A DNA stretch of 64,000 nt from positions 1-64,000 of IMG/VR virus record IMGVR_UViG_3300010885_018971. One strand, given 5' to 3'. This DNA comes from a virus. Numbering within the stretch: position 1 is the first letter of the stretch; each line of letters opens with the position of its first letter. The notes beneath the pieces are model-generated. The model did no database searches. It saw only the letters and a program-made list of their open reading frames with translations, and was not told the DNA's origin. Made by a program: the position numbers and the translations under genes. Shown piece by piece: positions 55,939-64,000 of this stretch.

Positions 55939-57789
55939 ATGGCAATCGAAAGCAAAAGAATCCAAGTTAGTGAGCTAGACTTCGATCAGATTAAAACTAA
56001 CCTAAAGAATTTTCTTAAAGGTCAAAATCAGTTTTCTGACTATGATTTTGAAGGTTCTGGCCTTTCAGTTCTTCTTGATGTTTTAGCGTACAACACGCAT
56101 TATAATGCACTTTACACAAACTTGGCTGTCAATGAGATGTTTCTTGACTCAGCCAGTAAACGTGCCAGTGTAGTTTCGATTGCTAAGTCTTTGGGCTATA
56201 CCCCACAATCAGCTACATCAGCTAGAGCAATTGTTAATATGGAAGTTACCAATCCAGGATCTACTCCATATTCTTTAACGCTTCCACAATATTCTCCATT
56301 CACAACTGTTATTGATGGAAAATCTTATATCTTTTATAACACTTCTGAAGTAACAATTATTCCTCCAAATAATATCTATACGTTTGCTGATTTAGAATTA
56401 GTTGAAGGAACACCAATAACCTTTAAATATACAGTTGCTGATGGACAGCAATATATTATTCCAAATACTAATGCGGATATGTCTACTTTAAAAGTTCGTG
56501 TTCAAGAGTCTTCAAACTCAGACATGTTCACTACATTTTATCCAGCAACTTCTTTAGTGCAACTTGCATCAGACAGTAATGTATATTTCTCTAAAGAAAT
56601 CGATAATGGTTTATATGAAATTGTTTTTGGTGATGGTGTAGTATCCTCTGCTCTGACAAATGGTAATATAGTTCACTTAGATTATTTTATCACAAAAGGA
56701 TCTGTTGCTAATGGTGCACGACAATTCTTATATGCTGGAACAACCCTAATCGGTGGTGTTCCTGTAATTACAACTACAAGTCCAGCTTCTGGTGGAACTG
56801 AGTCTGAAAGTATTGACAGTATTAAATATAATGCACCAAGATTATATGCTGCGCAGAATCGTGCAGTTACGCCTGATGATTATAAAGCATTAATATATGG
56901 GGCATTTCCTTATATTAAATCTGTATCAGTTTGGGGTGGCGAGGACAATAATCCTCCAGTTTACGGTAGAACTTATATCTGCGCTAAACCAACCAATGCC
57001 ATCAAATTAACAAACCAACAAAAGTCTGATATCACAACTACGTTGCTTTCTTCTAGGAGTGTAGTTTCAATAACACCTGTTATTGTTGATCCAGAATATA
57101 TTAATATTTCTCTAGATGTTACAGTTTACTATAACGATAGAAAAACTACAAAAACTGTTTCTCAAATCTCTGCATTAGTTATTGATACTATTTTTGCTTA
57201 CGATGATACAAATCTACAGAAATTTGATGGAGTATTTAGATACTCTCAATTGAGCCGTTTGATTGATTTGGCTGAACCTTCTATTGTAAGTAATATCACA
57301 ACAGTTCTACTCCGTAGAAAAGTATCACCTCGTTATAATGTTTCTGCTGAATATACAATCAATTTAGTTAACCCAATTTTCTCAGCTGGTGTTCCTGAAG
57401 GTGCAGTAACTTCAACAGGTTTTTATATTAAAGGTAGTGAAGAAATTCACTATCTACAAGATGATGGTGTTGGTAATATTCAACTATATTATATTATTGC
57501 ATCAAACGCAGCCACGACTGGTACAACTAAACTTATCGTAAATCCAAAAATTGGAACTGTTGATTATGCTGGTGGTATTCTAAATATTAAGAATTTAAAT
57601 ATTACTGCATTGGGAGATATAGATTTTGAGATTTCATTTAAACCCCAATCAAACGATGTTGTTTCTGCTTATACACAAATTGCTGAAATTGCACGAGATC
57701 ATTTAACTGTTACTGCCATTGCCGATAAAACATCAAATGGTGATCTACGTGGCGGAAAGAATTATACATTTACTTCTAGCAGAAACTAA
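55939..57789 (+). CDS. 6: Baseplate wedge gp6
   Basis: 616 residues (T4 gp6: 660). QIKTNLKNFLKGQNQFSDYDFEGSGLSVLLDVLAYNTHYNALYTNLAVNEMFLDSA is the family N-terminus; SLGYTPQSATSARAI and ARQFLYAGTT follow. Gp6 dimers make the iris ring of the baseplate. Gp25 ends three bases earlier. Confidence 0.93.
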   Translation: MAIESKRIQVSELDFDQIKTNLKNFLKGQNQFSDYDFEGSGLSVLLDVLAYNTHYNALYTNLAVNEMFLDSASKRASVVSIAKSLGYTPQSATSARAIVNMEVTNPGSTPYSLTLPQYSPFTTVIDGKSYIFYNTSEVTIIPPNNIYTFADLELVEGTPITFKYTVADGQQYIIPNTNADMSTLKVRVQESSNSDMFTTFYPATSLVQLASDSNVYFSKEIDNGLYEIVFGDGVVSSALTNGNIVHLDYFITKGSVANGARQFLYAGTTLIGGVPVITTTSPASGGTESESIDSIKYNAPRLYAAQNRAVTPDDYKALIYGAFPYIKSVSVWGGEDNNPPVYGRTYICAKPTNAIKLTNQQKSDITTTLLSSRSVVSITPVIVDPEYINISLDVTVYYNDRKTTKTVSQISALVIDTIFAYDDTNLQKFDGVFRYSQLSRLIDLAEPSIVSNITTVLLRRKVSPRYNVSAEYTINLVNPIFSAGVPEGAVTSTGFYIKGSEEIHYLQDDGVGNIQLYYIIASNAATTGTTKLIVNPKIGTVDYAGGILNIKNLNITALGDIDFEISFKPQSNDVVSAYTQIAEIARDHLTVTAIADKTSNGDLRGGKNYTFTSSRN

Positions 57790-60287
57790 TGATTACCAGA
57801 CCTAAAGTATCTTCCCTGTTACCATCACAGGTTCCTGAGTTTGTCAGGGAAGACTACACAACATTCGTTGAATTCCTAAAAGCGTATTATGAATTCTTAG
57901 ATCAAAATTATGATACGAATTTCACTACACTTAGAGATTTAGATAAAACTCTAGACTCATTTATTGATCAGTTTAAAAACGAACTTGCAATAAATTTACC
58001 ATATAGTGTTGTAAATGAAAGATTTTTATTAGAAAAAATTAAAGATCAGTACCTCGCTAAAGGTTCTGAGGCATCTTTTAAGTTATTATTTAAAATTTTA
58101 TTTGATAAAAAAGTAACTGTAGAATATCCATCAAAACAAATTCTTCGTGCATCTGATGGTAAGTGGAATCAAGACGTTGGTGTTTTTGCCAGAGTTAATG
58201 CTGGCAGTCCAGATGATATTGTTGGTAAGATTGTTGATGTAGTTACTCCAACTAAAATTCTAAGAGTTCAAGTTGATAAAAGGCAGTATGTTGAGGTTGA
58301 GGTTGATAATGTAACTCAGATTTCTGGTGATATCTATGAATTTTATATCGATCGTAGATTCTTTGGTAGTATCAATATTGGAGATTCTCTCCGCTATGCA
58401 GATACTTTTGAAGCAACCATAGTACCAACAACAGCAAAAATTGAAATACAAAAACCTGGAAAGAAGTTTAAAGTAGGTGATTTATATCCTATTAAAAATG
58501 GTAATGGTAATGGTAGTATATTAAAAATATCTAGAGTTAGTGCTACTGGTGGCATTGAAGCTGCTGAATTTGTTAGATATGGCATTGGTTATGAAACAGA
58601 TTTTACTGCAAACATAATTCCAATATCTGGGACATCTGCCAACTCAAATTTATCTAGTAGTTTAACAATCTCTGGTGTTAGTCCAAATTATAGCATTGGG
58701 TTCAATGAATCTACCGATGGATTTTTTGAACAGGGTATTATCAATATAACAGATTATACTGAAACTGGTGAATACTGGGATGGTACATATTCTGGGCAAA
58801 TTATTCGTGAGTTCTTTGTTGATAACAAATACTCAGTTCTAGATCCAGATGAACCTGCATATGTTAAGATTAATCTTGGTGCATTAGCAAAATATCCAGG
58901 ATACTATACTACTAATGATGGTTTCTTGGATGATGCTATTTTTATTCAAGATAGTCGTTATTATCAGGCATTCGCCTATGTTCTTAAGATTGATGAGAGA
59001 TTAGATACATATCGTTCTGCAGTTAAAACTTTAGTTCACCCAGCTGGTATGGCTTTGTTTGGTGAGTTTGATATCCGAAACGAATTTGATGCTGGAACAT
59101 CTTTAGAATTTGCATTAAGATACCTTTTTGTTGCATTTCAAGATGAGCAGTTTATTGCAGACAATATATCTACAAAATTCTTAAATAAGACTCTAATATC
59201 AGGGCATTTAATAAATGATAATGCAACACCAGAGCAAGAAGAAGCAATTCCTACTGATGTAAATTTCATTGAAACATCTAAGTTAATAAACAACACAACT
59301 AGTAATTATGATGATGATGTAGAACCGAATGAAGTCTTCCCAGTAGAATCTCAATATTTAAATGCAGATGGACTAACATATAGAGATGGTATTAGCATAA
59401 TTGATTTTAGTAAGCATGTTCAATCTGCTTACTTAAATGATGGAGTTACGTTAGATACCAATTTGGTAACAATGTTGGAAGATCCAGCAATAACTTTATC
59501 AAAACCTCTGCAGGATTCTTTCTCTATGGCGGAGACTATTTCGGCAATAGATATGTCGAAACTGCTATCATCTGGGCATTTAATAAATGATAATGCAACT
59601 ACAGATTCTGAATCAGTAACTCCAACAGAGAGTTACGTAAGTTTACTATCTAAGCCGTTGGGCTCTCAATTACTTTACGATGAAATTACCACAGAAGATA
59701 GTAATGTTTCTATGGATACTATTCCAGACGCTTCTACTATTCTATTCAGTAAACTAGTGAATGATACTTTACTTTATGATGGTGTTACACTAGATGACAA
59801 TACATTCACTGTAACTGAAGATGACTATTTAAATGCAGATGGATTAACTTACCGAAAAGGTATTAGCACATTCGCTATTACTAAGGTATTTAATTCGCCT
59901 ATTTACGACCACTATTTGTATGATGGTGCAGTTTTAGATACGGATACAGTTGCGCCATCTGAATCTATTTCAGCAATAGATATGTCTAAATCGCTATCTA
60001 CACATTATTTGTATGATGGTGTAACGAACGATAATAACGAAGTACCTATTTCAGACACTACTGGAACAGATTCAGCACGAACTGTTCCATATATTGTCCT
60101 AAATAAGTCTATTACTAACATAACCACGAATTACGATGGTGACTTAGATGATGAAACAATTACTGTGACTGGTGGAGGAGGAAATATATGGTTCAACCCA
60201 TATTCTGAACCTTATCCTGTTGCACAATCATACTTTTTAAACGATAGCGGAAACTATGTTGAAGGTGAATCCGCTTTTACTGGATAA
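57789..60287 (+). CDS. 7: Baseplate wedge gp7-like protein with repeats
   Basis: 832 residues. The N-terminal 370 (VREDYTTFVEFLKAYYEFLDQN ... LKDQYLAKGSEASFKLLFKILF) match the cyanophage-type wedge protein in the gp7 position. From about residue 470 to 810 come imperfect repeats with SGHLINDNAT, YLYDGVTLD and ISAIDMSKLLSS units, Asp/Thr-rich and probably beta. Shorter than T4 gp7 (1032). Confidence 0.75.
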   Translation: MITRPKVSSLLPSQVPEFVREDYTTFVEFLKAYYEFLDQNYDTNFTTLRDLDKTLDSFIDQFKNELAINLPYSVVNERFLLEKIKDQYLAKGSEASFKLLFKILFDKKVTVEYPSKQILRASDGKWNQDVGVFARVNAGSPDDIVGKIVDVVTPTKILRVQVDKRQYVEVEVDNVTQISGDIYEFYIDRRFFGSINIGDSLRYADTFEATIVPTTAKIEIQKPGKKFKVGDLYPIKNGNGNGSILKISRVSATGGIEAAEFVRYGIGYETDFTANIIPISGTSANSNLSSSLTISGVSPNYSIGFNESTDGFFEQGIINITDYTETGEYWDGTYSGQIIREFFVDNKYSVLDPDEPAYVKINLGALAKYPGYYTTNDGFLDDAIFIQDSRYYQAFAYVLKIDERLDTYRSAVKTLVHPAGMALFGEFDIRNEFDAGTSLEFALRYLFVAFQDEQFIADNISTKFLNKTLISGHLINDNATPEQEEAIPTDVNFIETSKLINNTTSNYDDDVEPNEVFPVESQYLNADGLTYRDGISIIDFSKHVQSAYLNDGVTLDTNLVTMLEDPAITLSKPLQDSFSMAETISAIDMSKLLSSGHLINDNATTDSESVTPTESYVSLLSKPLGSQLLYDEITTEDSNVSMDTIPDASTILFSKLVNDTLLYDGVTLDDNTFTVTEDDYLNADGLTYRKGISTFAITKVFNSPIYDHYLYDGAVLDTDTVAPSESISAIDMSKSLSTHYLYDGVTNDNNEVPISDTTGTDSARTVPYIVLNKSITNITTNYDGDLDDETITVTGGGGNIWFNPYSEPYPVAQSYFLNDSGNYVEGESAFTG

Positions 60288-60306
60288 TTACCACAAGGAG
60301 AATCTT

Positions 60307-60750
60307 ATGAACTTAAAAGAAAATTTAAAAGCTACTGGTGAACTTACAATTTCTGTTTTCACCCAAGACGGAAAATTAAAAGAATCCAAGAAAGTTCCAA
60401 ACTTAGTTGTTACCGTTGGTAAAAACTATATTGCTAGTCGTATGGCTGGGACTGCTTCTACTGTTATGTCTCACATGGCAATTGGAACTGGAACTGGAAC
60501 TCCAAGCGTAGGAAACACTACTCTAGGAACTGAAGCTGGTCGTGTTTCATTGGCATCATTTACTGCTTCCACAAATACTGTTACTGCAACAGCAACATTC
60601 CCAGCTGCCACTGCTACTGGTGCTATCACTGAAGCTGCAATCTTTAATGATGGATCATCTGGTACTATGCTTTGCCGCACAACATTCCCTGTTGTTAATA
60701 AAGCTGCAGGTGATTCTATCGCTATCACTTGGGTTGTTACTGTAAGTTAA
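60307..60750 (+). CDS. Small virion structural protein
   Basis: 147 residues from the ATG at 60307 (AAGGAG upstream; an earlier ATG overlaps the wedge gene). Thr/Ala-rich beta protein (GELTISVFTQDGKLKESKKVPN, HMAIGTGTGTPSVGNTTLG) resembling head/tail fibre-associated phage proteins. Exact role unknown. Confidence 0.65.
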   Translation: MNLKENLKATGELTISVFTQDGKLKESKKVPNLVVTVGKNYIASRMAGTASTVMSHMAIGTGTGTPSVGNTTLGTEAGRVSLASFTASTNTVTATATFPAATATGAITEAAIFNDGSSGTMLCRTTFPVVNKAAGDSIAITWVVTVS

Positions 60751-60766
60751 TTAAAAGAAAACACAA

Positions 60767-63694
60767 ATGGCTACATCTTCTTTAATGAAGACCTCTCTGC
60801 ATAATTCTATTGCAGATGGTTTATATACTGAGATTATAACAAACTATTCAAGATATTATTATTTCTTGGGGAGAACTCTCACGTGGGAAGATGAGCTAAC
60901 ACCTCCAGAGCCAGTAGATAGTTATGCTTATGATTTACAAACTCGTAATGAAATTATCACAATGAAAGCGATTAAAGCTACTGACGTAGCTTATGTTGTT
61001 AATCGTATTGATTGGACTAGTGGAACAGTTTATGATCATTTTGACGATCAGTATTCAACTGAAGTCCAAGGTGTTAATTTAACTGATGGTGGATTTAGTT
61101 ATGGTTCTGCGCCAAATGTTTACATTGGTTCAGAAGGTGCTGTACTTTGGGTTCCAAATACTGCATATGTTTATGGAGATATGATTAAAGTTTTAGCCAG
61201 TGGTAAAGTTTACATAGTTACTAATACAGGAATTACTGGATCTACTGCTCCAAGTCATACCACAGGATCTCAATTAAATGGAACGGCATCTTTAGATTAT
61301 GTAAATCATAATGATGCTGGTGGATCTGGTGCAACGGCAGAATCTACTGTTCTTGATGGTTCTGTTATTGACATTAGCTTAACCAATCGTGGTAGAGGAT
61401 ATATTTCCAATCCATCAATTACAATTATTGGTGGTGGCGGTGGTGGCGCAATTGCAACTGGTGTAGTTACAATTGCTGCTTCTGGAACGCAGAAAGTGGA
61501 AAATTCTCAATTTTATGTTGTCACTGATGAATTCAATGTGTATCAATGTATTGATAATAATGATGGAACTCCATCAGTGATAAAACCAACTGGAACTTCT
61601 ATTGATGTAGTCAAAACTAGCGATGACTATATTTGGAAATTTCTTTACAATATACCGATCGCTTTAAGAAATAAATTTTTTACAGATTCTTACATGCCAG
61701 TTCTAACTGCATTAAGAGATCAATTTTATTCTTCTGGAACTTTAAAAACTATCCGTATTAATCAAGCAGGAAGTGGATATAGTTATGGAACTATTACGAT
61801 ACAGGGGGATGGTAATTCTTCTGGAGAAGCATTATATTTAACTGATCATTCTTTCACTGCTGGTGGTTCTGGTTATTCAACACCAACTATTTCTATTGAT
61901 CCTCCATTCAATGGGGTATCTCCATGGCTTTCTCAACAATCTCCTATTGTTGGTCAGTATTTAAGTTATGGTAATAATATATACCTAGTTTCAGTTGGTG
62001 GAACTACATCAACAGTTGGTCCAATTCATCGTTTTGGTACAGTAGAAAATGGAACAACTGCATTAACATATGCTGGCACTACAGTTACAGCAGAAGCTGT
62101 TGTAGAAGATGGCGAGATTACTGATCTTATTGTATATGGTATGTTAAGAGACATACAAATTCTTAGTGGTGGCTCAGGATACACTCAAGCACCAACAGTT
62201 TATTTTGATGGTGGTGGCGGTTCAGCTGCCTCAGCAACAGCAGTATTACAAAATGGATCAATAATTCGTGTAATCATCACAGATCCAGGATATGATTATA
62301 TAACTGCTCCAGATATTACATTCGGTACTTCATGGGCACCATCAACAAGTGTTAGTATTGGTGATCAGATTTATTATTCAACTAGACTTTATACTGTTAC
62401 TGGTTCAGGAACTACTGGTGTTACTGCACCAGTACACTTGTCTGGATCAGCATCAAATGGTACTGCAACCCTAGATTATGCTGGAGCTCAGGCAACTGCA
62501 AGTACTTTGATTAAATATGGGGCTGGTTACTCAGATATTCCAACAATTACTATTACAGAAGAACTTGGTGAAGGCGCAGCATTTTATTTCACTGGCATAA
62601 AATCAGAAGCTAAATTAATACCAATTTTTGCAGCAGATACTTTGGGACAAGAGTGGCAAGATAGCACCACATATACCTTAGGGTTAAAAGTTTGGTATAG
62701 TAATAGATTATATACAGTAATAACTGGTGGTATCAGTGGGGTTGTTGAGCCAACTCATACAGCAGGTTCAATAACTAATGGTACTTGCACGTTTAGATTT
62801 GAAGGTTATTTTGGTCAATTGATTGGTGTGCAAGTTGATGATCCAGGAGTCGGATACACTTATGCCAATTTGAGTATCACTGGCGATGGCGAAGATGCAG
62901 AAGTTGTTGCAGACTTATCTCCAGGTGATGTTAATACTCTTCAAGCAAATATTGAATTACTAACTGTAGATGGTAAAATATTAAACTGTCCAATTATTTC
63001 AAGTGGTTATGGTTATGGCTTTGCCACAGTTACAATCACTGGAGACGGCACTGGTGCTGTAGCAGAAGCTATTATTAGTAATGGTGCAATTGAACGTATT
63101 AATATTACTAGCAGTGGATCTGGATATCGTAAGGCAACTGTTACCATTACTGGTACAGGATTTGGTGCACAGGCAAGAGCAATTATTGGTCCATATGGTG
63201 GATATGGAAAAGAAGCGCTAAATAATTTATACGCTCGCACATTAATGTTCTATAGTAATATTTCTCAAGATAGGAATCAGGGATTTAATGTAAATAATGA
63301 CTATCGTCAGATTGGTATTATTAAGGGACCAAGGCAATATTCAAACACTCAACCATTGACTCTTATTTTAGCGTCGGCATGCTGGGTTATTTCTGGTGTA
63401 GCAAACCCTACCCTCTTCCCAATAGATTCTATCATTTATAAAACTAGTGATTCTACTAGATTTAGAATTGTTACTAATACGGGATCATCATTGCTACTTC
63501 AATCCATGGACAACGCATTAATTACAACTGGAGATGCATTTACTAATGATAACTCAGATTTATTCGCATCAACTTCAGTGACTCCTCCAAACGTAGATAA
63601 ATATTCTGGAGACTTACTGTTTATCGACAATAAACAAGCGTTTACGCCTACAAATGATGAAGCAGTTACCCTTAGAACTGTTATTAGGTTCTAA
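60767..63694 (+). CDS. 8: Baseplate wedge gp8-like protein with inserted modules
   Basis: 975 residues (T4 gp8: 334). The N-terminus (SRYYYFLGRTLTWEDE ... DVAYVVNRIDWTSGTVYDHFDDQY) and C-terminus (NDYRQIGIIKGPRQY ... NKQAFTPTNDEAVTLRTVIRF) match the cyanophage gp8-type wedge. Between lie Gly-rich GSGY units and four copies of a W-P-Y-GD-V-Y-GT-P-H-G-NGT module resembling carbohydrate-binding domains. Confidence 0.78.
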   Translation: MATSSLMKTSLHNSIADGLYTEIITNYSRYYYFLGRTLTWEDELTPPEPVDSYAYDLQTRNEIITMKAIKATDVAYVVNRIDWTSGTVYDHFDDQYSTEVQGVNLTDGGFSYGSAPNVYIGSEGAVLWVPNTAYVYGDMIKVLASGKVYIVTNTGITGSTAPSHTTGSQLNGTASLDYVNHNDAGGSGATAESTVLDGSVIDISLTNRGRGYISNPSITIIGGGGGGAIATGVVTIAASGTQKVENSQFYVVTDEFNVYQCIDNNDGTPSVIKPTGTSIDVVKTSDDYIWKFLYNIPIALRNKFFTDSYMPVLTALRDQFYSSGTLKTIRINQAGSGYSYGTITIQGDGNSSGEALYLTDHSFTAGGSGYSTPTISIDPPFNGVSPWLSQQSPIVGQYLSYGNNIYLVSVGGTTSTVGPIHRFGTVENGTTALTYAGTTVTAEAVVEDGEITDLIVYGMLRDIQILSGGSGYTQAPTVYFDGGGGSAASATAVLQNGSIIRVIITDPGYDYITAPDITFGTSWAPSTSVSIGDQIYYSTRLYTVTGSGTTGVTAPVHLSGSASNGTATLDYAGAQATASTLIKYGAGYSDIPTITITEELGEGAAFYFTGIKSEAKLIPIFAADTLGQEWQDSTTYTLGLKVWYSNRLYTVITGGISGVVEPTHTAGSITNGTCTFRFEGYFGQLIGVQVDDPGVGYTYANLSITGDGEDAEVVADLSPGDVNTLQANIELLTVDGKILNCPIISSGYGYGFATVTITGDGTGAVAEAIISNGAIERINITSSGSGYRKATVTITGTGFGAQARAIIGPYGGYGKEALNNLYARTLMFYSNISQDRNQGFNVNNDYRQIGIIKGPRQYSNTQPLTLILASACWVISGVANPTLFPIDSIIYKTSDSTRFRIVTNTGSSLLLQSMDNALITTGDAFTNDNSDLFASTSVTPPNVDKYSGDLLFIDNKQAFTPTNDEAVTLRTVIRF

Positions 63695-63700
63695 TAAATA
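63693..63700 (+). promoter_or_regulatory. Late-type promoter element
   Basis: AATAAATA at the gp8-like stop, 32 bases before the next gene. Confidence 0.4.
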
Positions 63701-63731
63701 TAAAAGATTACTTACAGGATAGAGATCAACA

Positions 63732-64000
63732 ATGTTAGATTTTAACACCGAACCGTATAATGATGACTTTGATGAAAACAATAAATTCTACAGAATTTTG
63801 TTTCGTCCAAGTTTTGCTGTTCAAGCCAGAGAATTAACTCAGCTACAAACAATTCTACAAAATCAAATTTCCCGTCAGGGTGACCACCTCTTTAAAGAAG
63901 GTGCTATGGTCATTCCAGGACAGATCTCTCTTGACACAAAATATAATTATGTTAAATTGCAGGTATTTAACTCTGCTGGTGATGTAACTGAAACATTCGT
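63732..64000 (+). CDS. DUF4815-like baseplate/structural protein (3' truncated by window)
   Basis: The first 89 residues are visible. MLDFNTEPYNDDFDENNKFYRILFRPSFAVQARELTQLQTILQNQI is the start of the DUF4815 family found in the baseplate region of aquatic T4-like phages. AGGATAGAGATC precedes the ATG. The rest is outside the window. Confidence 0.75.
   Translation, partial: MLDFNTEPYNDDFDENNKFYRILFRPSFAVQARELTQLQTILQNQISRQGDHLFKEGAMVIPGQISLDTKYNYVKLQVFNSAGDVTETF

Overview
The window is a contiguous stretch of a large T4-like myovirus genome, AT-rich, with densely packed genes, frequent ATGA/GTGA start-stop overlaps, T4-type replication and tail genes and almost no intergenic space outside the RNA region. 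The host is not named by the sequence. Three signals suggest a betaproteobacterium: a boxA-like rrn leader before the tRNA arrays, a circularly permuted two-piece tmRNA, and small host-like secreted proteins. This host call is inference. The set of neighbours (DUF6433-like gene, PhoH, 2OG-Fe(II) oxygenases, DUF4815-like gene, gp7/gp8-like wedge genes) resembles the aquatic, cyanophage-type branch of T4-like phages rather than T4 itself.

Layout. 1-2675: end of the class I ribonucleotide reductase operon plus small genes. 2672-5902: membrane and coiled-coil proteins of unknown role. 5938-8811: lipase, LpxH-like phosphatase, family 2 glycosyltransferase and an amidotransferase-like protein, a possible envelope-modifying cassette. 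8820-16157: early small genes, T4-type RNase H, dCMP deaminase and an oxygenase. 16158-21168: 26 tRNA genes that together cover all 20 amino acids, including an initiator, with two boxA-like sites, structured spacer RNA and a few inserted protein genes (among them a secreted D,D-peptidase). 21182-32070: early/middle small genes, an AAA+ ATPase, an HNH protein, phosphoesterase, nucleotidase and pyrophosphohydrolase-like proteins. 32103-37715: PhoH, GH19 endolysin, RecB-like nuclease, permuted tmRNA, SleB-like hydrolase, ClpP-like protease. 37806-40600: gp33, gp59 and gp32 counterparts of the T4 replication/late-transcription group.

40647-47495 is the only long minus-strand block: tape measure, tail assembly chaperone with a probable -1 frameshift, terminase small subunit, a nuclease, holin-like protein, tail-tube initiator and gp4. 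From 47582 to the end the plus strand carries the baseplate genes gp48, gp53, gp27, gp5 spike, PAAR tip, gp25, gp6, gp7-like, gp8-like and the start of a DUF4815-like protein.

Regulation visible in the sequence: a very uniform early promoter (TTGACT or TTTACT, exactly 17 bp, TATAAT) recurs about a dozen times, often right after a small CCCT/AGGG hairpin and often followed by ATG at the predicted +1. Late-type elements TATAAATA or CTAAATA precede structural genes. The parts most worth attention are the permuted phage tmRNA, the complete tRNA set driven through boxA-like leaders, and the frameshifted tail chaperone.
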